From contig NC_092562.1 of the NCBI RefSeq assembly GCF_037975245.1, forward strand, positions 19,128,054 through 19,192,053: a DNA stretch of 64,000 nt. The letters are read 5' to 3'. Positions within the stretch are counted from its first letter, which is position 1, and every line of letters begins with the position of its first letter. Position numbers and translations under genes: made by a program. This document shows positions 10,418 through 25,400 of the stretch, piece after piece. The DNA comes from Apostichopus japonicus. Lineage: Eukaryota; Echinodermata; Holothuroidea; Aspidochirotida; Stichopodidae. A model generated the notes under the pieces. It saw only the letters and a program-made list of their open reading frames with translations. It searched no databases and was not told where the DNA came from.

Positions 10418-13400
10418 CTGAGGCAAAAGAGAAGAGAAAATATAAAACACTTTAAAAGTTACTTTGTTCTATGCTACGTACATTGCAATATTTTAATCGT
10501 ACCTACCAGAATTTGTTCACGACACAATGAGCTGACCGATAAGTTGTGGAAAACATCTGGTCAGTTGGGAGTCACACTGTGGGAAATGGTTGTAGCGATT
10601 ATTCCCACAAAGACAGATTGCATGGTTATTCACTAAAAATTCCTTAAATCATTTAGGGTCATTCAGGGTGTTCATGAACTTGAGGTGAAAGTTCCTAGGA
10701 AAAATCTTGAAATCTAGTATTTGCTTTCTTCCACAACTCAGCCTCTAAAAGCTTTTCCTTTGCTCTGGTCTTTTTCAGTTCTATTTCTTGCCGTCCTGTC
10801 ATCACTATTTAATACAGTTGAACATAGTTTTAGCAGGCTTGTCTCTGTTTCTCCACCTCCATCAGTGGTTATACTTTCTCTTCTTAATAAGGAACCTTTG
10901 AATAATATCTATCATATTTCTGTATTAGTTTTTGGGATTACATGAACAAGCTTTTTTACTTACCACCGCATTAGACTGAAAGTCCACTGTTAGTAGCACC
11001 ACCATGGACTGGTAGACCTGGTTAAGCAACGCCAACTGGTGGATCATACCGTCCTCGCTCTTGAAGTAACGTGCCATGACATTGAACTTTGACCTCAGAG
11101 ATGTCAGCAGGTTCTCGTACCACTGGCGGTTATTATCCAGCAGCGAGATGAGAGATTTGTCCGTAGCCGTGAGAGGGAACCGCTTGGTGGATTCCAGGAG
11201 AACGTTGAACTCTGCGTAACTGATTTCTTGCTGTGTGGGTGACAAGATGACAGACGTAGAGAGTTTATTCTTTCAACTGCATGGTCAGTAAATCTGTCTC
11301 CTTTATCTCACACTTGTGTCAGAGGTGTGAATCATGTAACCATTGAGACCATATGTAATGCTTACAAAATATATGAGTTTATAAATACATTCTATACAAA
11401 TGACTGTTGGATACCTCACCAATAAATGTATAAACTAGAGAAATGAACAAAACTTCCACAGAACATTAGTCCTGAGGACCTAACAGACTTCCTGCTAAAA
11501 TCCTTGCCCTTGGGACATGAAGAGGTTACGTGGTAAACCTCAGCTGGAAACAACTTGATCCCTTTACTACAAACAAGATTTTGACATATTTTTTCAATGT
11601 CTGCCACTTGCTAAGACCCTCACCACACCCCTCCACTCCCCTCCCCAACATTCTCACAAACAAGAGAGTAACATAATAAGTCTTCCATAAATCTTCCAAG
11701 TATTTTTAAACATGCTTCACCAGTGAAAAGTAACCATGTAGAAACAGAGATGTAGTCACATGAATTTCTAATGAGAAACTTTAGTTGACTCAATTTGAAA
11801 CCTTCTATCCTGCCTTCACTATAGTATCTTCTATATATCAATAATTGATTCTAGTTTATAATCAGTTTGGAAGCCTCCATCCTACCTCTGCCTTGCCTTC
11901 ACTAGTATCTTTCTTCTATTAAATGAATTAAATTAAATAATTGATTTTAGTTTAAAATTAGTTTGGAAGCCTCCATCCTACCTATGCCTTCACTAGTATC
12001 TTTCTTCTATTAAATGAATTAAATGTAATAATTGATTTTAGTTTTTAATTAGTTTGAAAGCCTCCGTCCTACCTATGCCTTCACTAGTATCTTTCTTCTA
12101 TTAAATGAATTAAATGAACTAAATGTAATAATTGATGTTAGTTTTTAATCAGTTTGTTATCCTCCACCTTACCTCTGCCTTGTCTTCGCTAGCATCTTTC
12201 TTCTTCGTCTTCTTGGAGGATGCGGTCTTCTCGCCCTCCGCCTCTAACAGTTTATTCCAGAGCATGTCTCTCCTGCAGTAGGTCGCTGCCTCACGGACTA
12301 GTTTCTTCACCAGGTCTCTCTTCTTCTGCATCTCGCTCATCATGTACGAGAAACGGGGGTTCTTCTCCACCGATTCCAGCTCCGCTCCCATCACAGAGGA
12401 CATCACCCCCGCGGCCGGGAAGACGTGTTTCATGGAATTGATGATCAAGAAGTACTTCAGCCTCATCAGATTCTTGTTCTTCTCCGAGTCCGCCGCGTTG
12501 GCGGCATTCCCGCTCTCGCACATGAATCCCGGGACGGGGGTCCCCGGCCGCGTGGAGCTCTCGTATTCATCCTCGTCCCACGAGATGATGAAGCTGACGT
12601 TGATCTCGTCCGAGAGGAAACTGCCGGAGCTGGTGGAGGCTCTGAACCGGCCGCAGAGTCTGGAGAAACTGACCAGCGCGTTCTCCTGTTCTTGCTCAGC
12701 GCTTTCTTCTGGTTTGTTCATGTTCAAGAGGAAGAACTCGGCCAGTTTGTGCTTGGTGAGGTATTCGTACAGATCGGGGGCCGGTGTGTTGTGACTGAGG
12801 AAACCCTGCGTTTCTGAAGATGGCAAACGAACAGGAAGCGAAAAAGAAAATTTGAGATGGAAAATTTTTGACCCCCTTCAAAGTTACACTCTGTGATGAA
12901 TGTGGAGATTTTTCAAGAGAGTAAAATTGAAACACATTAGCTTTACTGTAACAACAACTGAGAAAATGTACAAGGGTCTCTGTCAATGCTTGCATGGGGC
13001 TGGACTGTGGTGTGTTATACAATACTGTGATGCAGTAAGGACCGAGGAGTGTAGACACACAATCTAAGAACAAGGAGGATGGGGGTTCCCCGGGAAAGGT
13101 AGGGGGAGGGCGAGGGGATGGTAAAAAGGTATACTTACCAGAATGTATTAAATTACTACAAAATCTAGGGATTGGGTTGAAAAATTTGATGAAATCGGAG
13201 AGGAAACTGGTGATGTGGTACTGAATCTTGAAGCCCATCTCTGGTGAACTGAGATACTCTTGGACAGTCCGGAGATGAAAGTCATATGAGAAGGAGTGCA
13301 GGTGGATGAGATCCTTGAAACTGTCGCACTCATCCGTAAAGAGCATTCCAAGCTTGAAACAAGAAAAGAATTGAAAACCAAGAATGAGATTATAGCAACT

Positions 13401-16400
13401 GGTTGCGCCTGCTTTCACTGTGTTTCTCTCGCCCTCGCAAAACATTTCTCCTATAGAAACTCTCGCCGTTTAGCTCTGTAGCACGATCGTCGAGAACAAA
13501 TGTCTAAAATTGCTATTACTGTACAGAGCAAAATATGTGCACTTTAAGTCTAGACACACACTTCCATAGAAGCCTAGCCTACTTTGCATATAAGAATTAG
13601 GGCTGAAATGTTTTCATCTTGGTTAAACACTTAAAACTAATATAAACCAGTTTGTTGAGAAGGAAACGTGTCGTTTGTAAGAGAGCACGAGTGAATCTAA
13701 CGAGAGAGGATTATGCAAGGGGTATAATTTATCGGGTAGAACATATCACAGAGCTACACAAAATAATGGCCAAGTTGGGAAATTATCACAAAGATTTTGA
13801 GAAAATAAAATATCAGCAGTTTGAGTAGGTCTACCACACTTTCACAGTTTAGCCTACCACAGTTTCATGTATGGAGCATAGCCTACTAAGCATCTAAAGG
13901 AAATGTGGAAGCAGCAGTTGTTACGATTAACTGGTCACGCTACCAAAACTAGTCATTGCAGCTTTTTGGACGAGATGAAATACTTCACAGAATTGTAAAA
14001 AAAAATTGGTCAAGTGTAGTGACTCTGGTTGGAAATTGAATATGGATATGAAATACCCCCAGCTTCTTTTTAGGTCATAGGAAGGGGGAAAAAACTTGTT
14101 TTTCTACTGCACAAAGCCTCCCATAGGTAAATATATATACTAGTCAAGAGTGTCTGATATTTCTACCCAAGCAGGTTCATCTCCACAGGCCGACTGGAAT
14201 GAAAATGTTTCATTTTTAACCTGTCGGTCTGTTTCATTTTAGTCTGTTAGATCTTACTAGGAAAAAACTTCAGGGCCCTCTGAAACATTGGTATCAATCT
14301 TTTAAGGACCCTTTGATGAAGCTTTCATGTGGTGTTCAGATCCTATAACAAGACAAGCACTTCTTCATTCAATTGACATCATATACTATGAAGAAGACTA
14401 TTGCTGTATTATTTTACTTTTAAATTGCACACAGCTCTATAGTTTTTTATTAATAAACTAGTTTTGAGACGTTGTTGTCTAATTCAAATATTCTATGAGC
14501 TTTTTATTGAAAGATGTCCAATTTAAGAAAAATTAAAATATGAATTCCTCTGAGGCCCTCCAAATGGCTCATTTCATGGATGAAGACTCCACTAAGATTT
14601 AAATTGCAATCGATTCTGAATTATTATAATTTATAGACAGCAATCTGCCATAGATATTTGACTTTGTTTTGTTGTCTGTAAGAGTCAAATCAAAACATGA
14701 AATCAATGACCAAATTTATTATTCCCATAGGAGATATACCCACTTTATGAGTGATGAGGAAACTTGTGTTTCAATGTTTTTATATATATATATAATTTTT
14801 TCCCTCTTAATATGAATTTTATAAACTTATCAGATATCCCTGGTTTTTTTGGTAATAATGAGTAATATTTAGCATACCCAAATTCTGTTCTCTTCATATC
14901 TCTATATTTTCCTAGAATAAATTTACACAATTGTGCACCTAAATTTCTGTATCAATGTATTAATGGTTTTTTTTTTTTTGGTGCAGACAACAAAATTCTA
15001 GTCAAATCTCTTACAAAAAATGATTTTGAAGAAAAATTATTTAACCAAAAAGAAAATTTAAAAAGAGAAATTGGGGTCCTTACTCTTGAGTTGATGTTGA
15101 GTTCTCTTGGCAGACGGGAACTCTCAAATGCGTATAACCTGACACAAAAGAAAACATGCTGCAGAGAAAGGAAAGAAAGTATTATTATGGATGTCACCTC
15201 CCAAAGAAACAGAAGAAGTTCTGTAAAAATCAAACATTTCATGCTTTATTGCCATAGATCTGGTCCAGACTTACATCATCTTAAATAGAAATGTTACACT
15301 GACGAAAATTCAGTGCCAGTGATAACATTCGACAGCAAAACAGCACTTCATATTTCTGCTTTTGTGTCATAAAATTCAATATCAATGACGCATTGATGTA
15401 ACTCTGAAGCAAACATGGAGAATTACTTTAACCGGAAAAATTTGGTTATGACAATGAGGTATGTTGAGCAATCAGCTAAAGGGTGTAAGACATCAGAAAC
15501 GAGGGTATTATTTGACAATGGGGATCTCCAGTCACGCCACAAATCAACAGAGGGTGCTGTCATACTGGTCCTATCTGTTTCCGCAAAACTTGACAAGCTG
15601 CGGTCTCTGAAATCACTGAATTGGAAGATACTGGACTTATACCCTGCGATTCCTAGTAGACCAGTAGTGGTGTATCCAATTTCGTTTGTCGTTACTGAAG
15701 ACGAGATGGTTTCAAACTAGCACAAAGCACACAGATTGAGTTACACAAAACCATTGGAGATCATGTAAACAGTATGGATCACGCACATCGGGACCGATAA
15801 AACAGCGCCTTCGGTTGAAACAGCGCCCTCGGTAGAAATGTTGGAGATGCCCATTACAAAAAGCCCAACCACTCTGATATCATATTCAGCCATTGAAGCT
15901 GAGGATTTCATCATGTAAATCTTATCTTAATTTTCAATCACAACTGCAGTATTAAAAATTCAATTTTCACTTCTGATTGTTACACTAACCTACTAATATC
16001 AAAACAATATAAGATATAATCACTGGATGTAGGGCAAATTTACATGAGTCAGAATTAGATTCATGCCTTAATTTTCAATGAGCAAAAAATGGCAGAGACA
16101 GGAGAGGGCGAGATGTCTTCATCAGAGGCACTTGGAGATGCCTTTGATGCCTAGACACAATAGTTCAAAGTTTAATGGTTGCACAGTGATAAGTTGGTAC
16201 TCTGAGGAACAGAGAGCATTATAATTTTCGCTGAAAAGAATTTAGTATTAATAAATTAAATTATGATTTTCATACCTCAAATGACAGCTCTGCCAGGATA
16301 ATCCCACCGAGTACTGTAATCTGCATATACCTGACCGATGCCGTTCTTACCCTCCTGCCACGCCCCTCCGGTAACTGGCCCTCTTTGCCGTGTCTGCTGG

Positions 16401-19400
16401 TCAGACTGAAGCTATACGATACAAAATCATACAATGAGAGTGTTATTAGAATCTGATAAATCTGATAAAATAACACGAAGAAAAAATCCGCTGAAAACAG
16501 AACAGGATAAATAGAATTGAAACACGAAAGCAAAAAAGGTAATTGTCTTTCAGGAAGTGTCAAAATACGTTGATTCACAATTCCATATGCACATGCCTAC
16601 TGTACACTGGTAGGTATGTGGGAGGTACAATTAACCATCAATTCATACCCTCAAAAGATACCAGGTTCAGAACTATAATTCAATAATAATAAAAGTATAT
16701 CTGAAGAGAGCAAAAAAGACAATGCTCTGCTCTCTTCAAATTTGTTTATAATTTTCCCAGTTATTTTTGCCATTGTTCAATTATTTCAAAGGGAATTAAG
16801 GTAAATATTTCTGACAGCCGACTGTAACCTTCGGGACATAAACTTCTACAAGAAATTGACGAAATTGAAACTCACACGTGAGAGGAAATTATGGAACTCC
16901 AATCTTCCATTTGTCTTAAGTATGTGCTATGGGAAGTGATGGTCATTATTACCGGAAGATGCTATAAAGTTTGACAGACAGACCGGCCCGACTAGACATG
17001 TCACGTGATCCCGAAACTACTGACCTGGTTTTGGGAGAGTTTTTGGTGGTCTCGATCTGATGAAACCTTTTCATCGTAAGATATTGGATGTACTGTTGTA
17101 GGAAGGTGTATCGTAACCCCATGTGCCACGACTCTTCGTGAACACTGCCCCCAGGAGATTGGCTGATCGGTTCGCAGTCGTCATCTGCCAGCACTTGTTT
17201 CCTCCACAATGGACTGAAGAGGATGGGTGTGGCGCAGTGGGTTAAGAGACGAGACTGCTGTTTGAGGGTCTCTAGTGTGTCGACCTGTGACAACAAGAGG
17301 GAGGGGGGGGGGGAAGAAAGGGAACACTTTTAAAGGCCTTTTTTGCTTGTCTTAGATGGAGATTGCAAAATTATCATACAATTATTTTCAAAATAACAAT
17401 AAATGAATGACTATCTAAACAAACCTAGCTAGCATTCACAAGTTGTTTATTTTCTAGCTTTTGTTTTTTGGGTTCCTTCTAGGGTGGAGAGGAGGGAGGA
17501 GGAGGGAGGAGAGAGGAGGGATTATCGATTATACAGGCATGGTGGCAAATTAACAGTGAAAGCATACATGTTGTCTATTATTTCAAGAAATGCCGTACAG
17601 CACCCGAAAGCTGCACAGCTGTACCACCTTTTGACCTGTGCATGGTACAGAGTTTCTCTAGAATACAATCTACACGGTGTGCTTGATCAGATAATTGCAG
17701 ATAAGATCTGTAAATAATATTCTATACGAACCAAAACAAAACAATCTCTTATTAAATAACTAGCTTATAAAGTGATTGCTGCATACATCTGCATTTACGA
17801 CTCGAAATGGAATAGATTCTAGTTTCTTACACTGATGGGTTGATACGATCGTTTCTTCTGTTGCCAGATGAAGAAGAGATTGCGAAGTTTGTTCTGCACG
17901 TCTGAATCTGTATCAAAGAGAGGAGAAAACTATTAAGTGAGAGACAGAGAAAAGTTTGCAAAGCTCTACAGTATGTATTGCATTGTAACATTAACAGGTA
18001 ATATGATATGTTATATAACATTAACACATAATATGATATAATGTTATATAACATTTACACATAATATGATATAATGTTATATAACATTTACATAAAATAT
18101 GATATAACATTTACACATAATATGATATAATGTTATATAACATTTACACATAATATGATATAATGTTATATAACATTTACATATAATATGATATAACATT
18201 TACACATAATATGATATAATGTTATATAACATTTACACATAATATGATATAATGTTATATAACATATACACATAATATGATATAATGTTATATAACATTT
18301 ACACATAATATGATATAATGTTATATAACATTTACATATAATATGATATAACATTTACATATAATATGATATAATGTTATATAATATTACACATAATATG
18401 ATATAATGTTATATAATATTTACACATAACATTTACACATAATATGATATAATGTTATATAACATATACACATAATATGATATAATGTTATATAACATTT
18501 ACACATAATATGATATAATGTTATATAACATTTACACATAATATGATATAACATTTACATATAATATGATATAATGTTATATAATATTACACATAATATG
18601 ATATAATGTTATATAATATTTACACATAACATTTACACATAATATGATATTAACACATAATATTGATATAATGTTATATACAAATAATGAATGGTTTCCA
18701 TTCGTGCAATAGTGCAAATATTTCATTTGTTGAAAGATGTAATTTGTTCCATTCAACTCGGCTGCGCCTCGTTGAATGGAACATTCCATCTTTCAACTCA
18801 TGAAATATTTGCACTATTGCACTCATAACCATTCATTATTTGTATAATATAATATTACACATAACATTTACATATAATATGATATAATGTTAAATAATAT
18901 TTACACATAACATTTACACATAATATGATATAATGTTAAATAATATTTACACATAACATTTACACATAATATGATATAATGTTATATAATATTTACACAT
19001 AACATTTTACACATAATATGATATAATGTTATATAACATTTACACATAACATTTACAAATAACATGATATAATGTTGCATAATATTACACATAATGTTTA
19101 CACATACTATGATATAATGTTATATAATATTTACACATTTACACATACTATGATATGATGTTATATAAAATTTACACATAACATTTACACATATGATATA
19201 ATGCTATATAATATTTACGCATAACATTTACACCTAAGATTTACACATATGATATAATGCAATATAATATTTACACATAACCTTTACACATAATATGGAG
19301 CTATATAATATTTACACATAATATGATATCCCTCAGTGTATCTAAGAAAAGGCTCACAATTCATGCCAGTACTGGCCAGGTGGAGGAACCTGTGGTCAAA

Positions 19401-22400
19401 TTATTCATGTTTCTCTACATGAAGTTTAAATAGATTTGTTCTGTTGTGAGCACTGAGTAGCTCTATTGTTTGAGGTACCATAAGAGGTGGTATCTCCCAA
19501 GAGCTGCAACTATGGTGGCATTTTGTCACCCAATGGTAGCTGTAACTAAGAGTCATTGCAAGTGTCTTACTAAATATGAAACGGGTAATGCACGAAACAA
19601 TTGTAATAATACCAAAGAAATAAGCACGTAATTATTAAAACGAACCTTTTCGAGCTTGGTTGCAAACCTCCTGCAGCTGTGCCCCGTGCCTGAGGACTGG
19701 GTCCCTCCAAGCATTGTAATGAGAAGTATGAAGGGGCCGTGGTATCTTACCAATGGCCATGGTCTCGTCAAAGGGCGGAAGGATTGCATGCCTTCTCCTC
19801 TGGGATCGAGGGAGCGAGGTGGAGGGTCCGTGACTGGCGCTGCTCAGATTAGGGGGTACCAGCTGCTTCACCAGGCTATCAATCTCACCCATGGACTTAC
19901 AGAATGGATTATCCTCCTGATCAAGAGAACACAAGAGTAATAGTGTAATCCCATATTACTCAACCCGGGGGTTTGTGGGGTTTATTTTCAAATATACCCC
20001 AACAGATATTTCAAAACTTCTTTGATCACACAAAGCACATTTTCACAAGTAGTTCGTTCAATTGGGGCATCGCAGTAGTAGGCTTGTGGGATGGAAGAGA
20101 TGCATACTTTCAGGGTTCTGAAACTTTTTCATAAAACAACATTGGGGTAAAAATGTCCCATGTGTTAGTTTTGATAAGATCAGTTGTTCAGAGTGTTACT
20201 ATGCACATAACCATACATATATCATAACATTAGGCTATTAAATATATTACCATAGTATTGTTAGGTTTTTGAAGGAGTGAGAAACGGGTGCACAGGGGAC
20301 CTACCGAAATAAGAAAATGGGTACCCAGGAGGACCATTTCCAACCAACTTGTTAAGAAATCAAGTTCACTCATGGGAATATCTTTCAAGGCCTCCCTACT
20401 GACATAAAGGGAAGCATTTTAAGGATGTTATCTTCAATCACGGGTGTCGTATCTATAGACATTTTTGGACGATTAAATTTGGTAAAATTTGCATGATAAA
20501 ACCATAGACCCACCTGTCCGGTATCACCAAACGGCTTATGGTGATACAGACCCATCTTCTGCATGACCAGGCAGTCCATCAGATGCGACCTGGAATTGTG
20601 CCACATGATCAGACGATGGAAGAAATCCCTGAAGGATTGGACCAGCTCCAAGGACCAGTTGTAAGTATACAGAGTGAACTAGAAAGATACCAAAAGATAA
20701 GAATGGGTATCAACAAAGAAAAAATATGATGAGAGTCTGACAATGAAGTCTGATGTGAGTCTGACAATGAAGTCTGTGGAACCCTGAGGGGATGATAACA
20801 ACAATTTCTTGATCCAGTCTGGCAATACTTGCAGAGGGAAGCATTTTGGTGATTGAATATTTTGGGATAGAATGAATACTAAATCTGAATCCTCATTTTC
20901 AAACTTTGTTCTGTAGTGACCCCAATTTTCACCTTTTATCACCTTGGCAAGCCTACAGTAGTGGATATTGTGGCCTGGCGAAGAAGTCTATGGGTACATC
21001 ATCTTGGCAATCCCTACAGTGGTGATTATTGTGGCCTGGGCATGGGGTCTGCAGAGGAAGTGGTATTCCCCTCCTCTCAGAGGAACTATTAATATGATTT
21101 CCAATGCTTAGTTCCAAAAAATGGTGTTATTTTGCAACTTTTGAGCTAAAGTTTATGTTCAAGACTCTTCCACTTCCCTCCTGTTTCACTCCAGTAATTC
21201 GCAGAATATACTGTATGAACTCTGTATAAACTTTGTACTTGTGTAAAAAACACTCAATTATAGGTTACATAGTCACAACGGTAAATGCTGATAAAATCTT
21301 CAGTCCCGCTACTTATATGCAAAGTAGGGCGATTATGCTAGGTATGTGGCTGCAGGCTTGTTTATGACAAATAACAGATTTTTCAAAGATCATACAACAT
21401 CTATTGTTACAAGCTATGAATTTTTTTTTTTTATTGTCCCAGCATAACCTTACTCCGAGAGAAGTTACTCTATAAAACCGAAATCCGATCACTGTCTCAC
21501 CTGTTTGTCGATGATGTATAGTAAGAATAGCCTCTGTCGTGGCACCAGATGCAAACTTTGGGAGTTCCCCTTCAGAGCCAAGAGTCGTGAATCGTCTCTG
21601 GCACTTTGCGCGCTCAGGTCGCATGGTGAAAATTGTTGATAACTTTTGCGGCCTTTTATAAAAAAAACGAAACCAAACCAAACATAAATGGTGCCAGGTA
21701 TTTACTCCACAAACCTCTCTCTCATTTCAAAACGGCTATTTGATTTCTGTTGCTAAAGTTTGCCATCACAAATGTTCAACTTTCCATACTTGTTTGTCAC
21801 ACACGAGTGAGCAGTGCAATGTTACACCCCAAGCTATCAAAAATTTCTTCATGACCAGGAAGAACAAAAAAATTGCAATCGGAAAATAATTTTTATAGTA
21901 CTTGGGGACAAGATCAAAAGTTTTCTCGAAATTCTTCTATGCAAGGCTACGCCTATAATATCTCTGGTTTGAGTGATAATAAAAAGAATATTTTTGTTGC
22001 AAATAACTAATTATCCTTCTTAAAAAAAAGGCATTCAGACTTTTATTACTGGATAAATCAATGTTTTAAAATTAGCAAACAAAATATCCATTATATACTC
22101 TTTGTGTAGCTGACCCCATTAACATTGGAACACTGCAAACACACAATGGTATTAAAGTTACCACACACACTCACTCATGGCTGTTTTCAACAACCATAAA
22201 TTTCTAGTCCATGTCTTTATTTGAAAGCTACTTACATTAATACATATGTTTTAAAATTTGGAAAGAAAGTTTTTGGCAAGAAATAGGATTCAAACCATCA
22301 ACCTCAGGATTACTGGTTAGAATCCAAATTCTAGACAATATAATATACCTCCTTTTGCAAATTTGTTTTAATATAAATTCCCTGTCAGTTTTCCAAGTCT

Positions 22401-25400
22401 TCATAAACTTTGTAGCATAACATTTCTTCTTGCTTTGCTTTCTCCCTTAATATCAAGAAACAATTTATTACGTGTAATTATCTGGTAATGATCCCATAGG
22501 TGCAAAGTATCACAGTTTGACGTTGACAGAAACACAGAATAAAAACATTGTTTATTTCGACTTGCCCATGTGGTATAAATTATTACATACAGTAAGAGAT
22601 CAGAAACTTACTCTGTGGATTGGTGAGATTGGGAGCTTTGGTCTCCTCCTCACTCAAATTGTAATCTAAGCTGTAACGCCATTGGTGGACGTTGCGACCA
22701 ATCAAAACAAAGCTCTCCTGATTGCCTGGTTTAGGAATGCTGCCTTGTTGGCCTTGAGTTGAAGCGAATCGATTTTTCTATGAAAAATTAAAGACACACA
22801 AAGAAAACGAAAAGTAGGCCTATTATTGGGAGATAAGGGTCTAAAAAGTTGACAGAGTTTTGGTCTTTATTGTCATATTATGCATTAGACAGTTTACATA
22901 TATATATATCATTAACTTTCCTTATGCCTTCAAGCCGACAAATACTCATATCCTATTAGCCTACATTATGCATTCATGTATACAGATACCTATATCCTAT
23001 TAGCCTACATCATGCATTCATGTACACAGATAATTATATCCTATTAATAGCCTACAGCAGATATTCAGATACACCAAATACCAATATCCTATTAGGCTAC
23101 AGCATACATCGTACCAACAAGTACTACACAGATAACCATCACATCGGCCTATATTATTTATTTAGTACTGAACAGATGCTGAATATCACATTATAAAGAA
23201 TGATATATACATTGTTTGTTCTTCTTTTTCAACCAAATTTTGGTATTTTGATTTCACCAAGAATGCAAGCTTCAAAATAACTGTAAGTAGATCTGGAATT
23301 TTAGGGGCAAACATCTTTTGCTCATAATGACAGACAAACTGATAACCGCAATATAGCAATGCCAATTAAGTGAGCTGTACAACTCCATTAAAGTTTACAC
23401 TATTACTTCAAGAACATTCTCCACTGGTGTTATGGTTACAAGTAGTAGAGACTTTCAAAAATATCTTCATTTTGCAAGGAGAGAAATAAAGGACCTCCAC
23501 AAGTTTTTCAAAAGAGTTTCCAAGTTACCTTTGGTGTGGCTGGCTGGTACAATTCATATCCCTTGCTTGTATTTCGGAAGAGCTTGAAGCTGGTGTCAGA
23601 ACAGACCTGAGGCAGCTTCTTGATCAGTGCAAAAAGTACAAGATCCACGGAAAATCTTGACTGCACGCATTTTGTCATCTTCTGAATGGAGCATATTTCT
23701 GAAATGGAATTTACAAGCGATGAACAACTGCTGTCCGTGGGAGGAAAACATTGTAATCAATAAGATAAGCCAAAGATGATGATCAGACTAAATTAGGACT
23801 GTAATTTTCATAAAGTTGATGAAATTATCATACTTCCAATCCCCTGTCCCTAGTCCAGTGTCTCTATCCCCTCCCCTATCCCTATCCCCCTGTCCCTTTC
23901 CCCTGTCCCTATGCCCCTGTCCCTATGCCCCTGTCCCTATCCCCCCTCCCCGAGTGCTTCAAATTCACCACAGCAGGTGCAGAGGAAAATACAAAAACTT
24001 ACTTGAATTGATTTCAAATTCTAGCCATTTCTTGGTGACATTGGAGTAGATAGGATGTAGCCTACCAGTCTGGCCATCCTCAGCTTCCTTTAACTGCCTG
24101 TTGAGTTCCTCATTATACCGCCTCTCATGTTCTCTAGCTTGCCAACTCGGTTCCTGAGGAAGAGACCGGGCAAAGAATAGCGTACTAATGAACTAGCAAG
24201 CCAACAGTGAATCCTTCCCCATATTTCATGGGAAAATATGTAACGTTTTTACACCGAGGACAAGATTTTCAAGTTTTGACTTTTGCCGACTTTGAGTGGT
24301 CTAGCATGGTTCTTGCACTCACATGGGGCCTACAAATCATTTCTATCCCTGCTTTACATCTCGAGTAATCTGAATCAAACATCAAAGAAATATCATTTCT
24401 AACATGGGTTTTAAAATAACTAGAAGCTTCATTAAAACCAATAGAGAAACAAATCCAAGACTGTGTTTCTGTCAAAGATTTCAAATCTATTTTGACAGAA
24501 ATAGGATCGAAACTTCATGCCAACTAACTTTTACACAATTCTATTTTTTATTAAAGTTTTCTTTGAGTTGTGCAATGGATTACTTTACCTCCCTCGAGCT
24601 GATCCTGGGGCTAGTCTCAGTTGACATGGGTTTGGTTGGTGAGGTTGGTTGTGATGGTAACGGTGAACCGTCCGATGATGGGGCTGTTTCCTTTCTGTCA
24701 AAGATCAGTTGTCTCTTTGAGGATTTGCTGGCACTGTCCACGCTGGATATGGAAGAGCTCTTTGGGGTGCTCCCTGTGGAACGCTGATCATGTGATAGCA
24801 AATAAAACGAAAGGTTAACACTTGACGACAATTTCGAAAACGTCTGTATCTTAAAGTTTTAATGAATGATTTCAAAATTAACATTGCATCAGGTGTGTGT
24901 TCATGTGTACATATATGATAGAGAAATAATGACTTCAATCTTTTGGTTTTAATCGATTGTGGTTGTCATGTTAACATTGAATCATTGTCAATATATTGTC
25001 ATTATTCTCATTCAGAGAAAAACAATTCAAATTTTCCAAACAGTTTTTTTCTGCTTGAGACCAAGAAGTCACAGGTTAAAAAGGGCCTTTCAAACATTAA
25101 TTACAGACATTTTATGTACAAGAAATCTAACACCAGAAGAATTTGAACAACTGGCAATGCGCAGCTTTTACCCAGCAGATAAGGTGCGGTGCACAAACAC
25201 AATGTGGTCTCTGCGTCACCTTACCAGAGTTGGCGGCTAATCTGATATATTCCGTGTTTAAGAACTCTTGGATGAAGAAAGGAGGACGACCAGTTGTTCC
25301 ACCCAGGGAGAGTGGTCTAAGTTAAGAGGTACCCCCCGCACCCTACCCCTCCCCCCTCCATATTTGTGTGCACAAATTGATTCTGAAGAGTAGCTAATGT

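Noticed and set aside
10292-10636. Plus-strand 114-codon ORF
   Set aside because: Antisense of the last SZT2 exon and its upstream intron.
12220-12817. Plus-strand and alternative minus-strand ORFs over SZT2 exon 44
   Set aside because: Shadows caused by the high GC content of this exon; the frame with splice sites and conserved motifs is the one listed.
15415-15720. Plus-strand 101-codon ORF
   Set aside because: No domain, no splice partners and no promoter evidence; it lies inside an SZT2 intron on the opposite strand.
16276-16330. Extension of SZT2 exon 41 to the GTATGA donor at 16,275
   Set aside because: The exit phase would be 0, and exon 42 would then read into a stop codon.
17995-19335. 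CRISPR-like array of regular repeats
   Set aside because: There are no unique spacers, units are contiguous, and the context is a eukaryotic intron.
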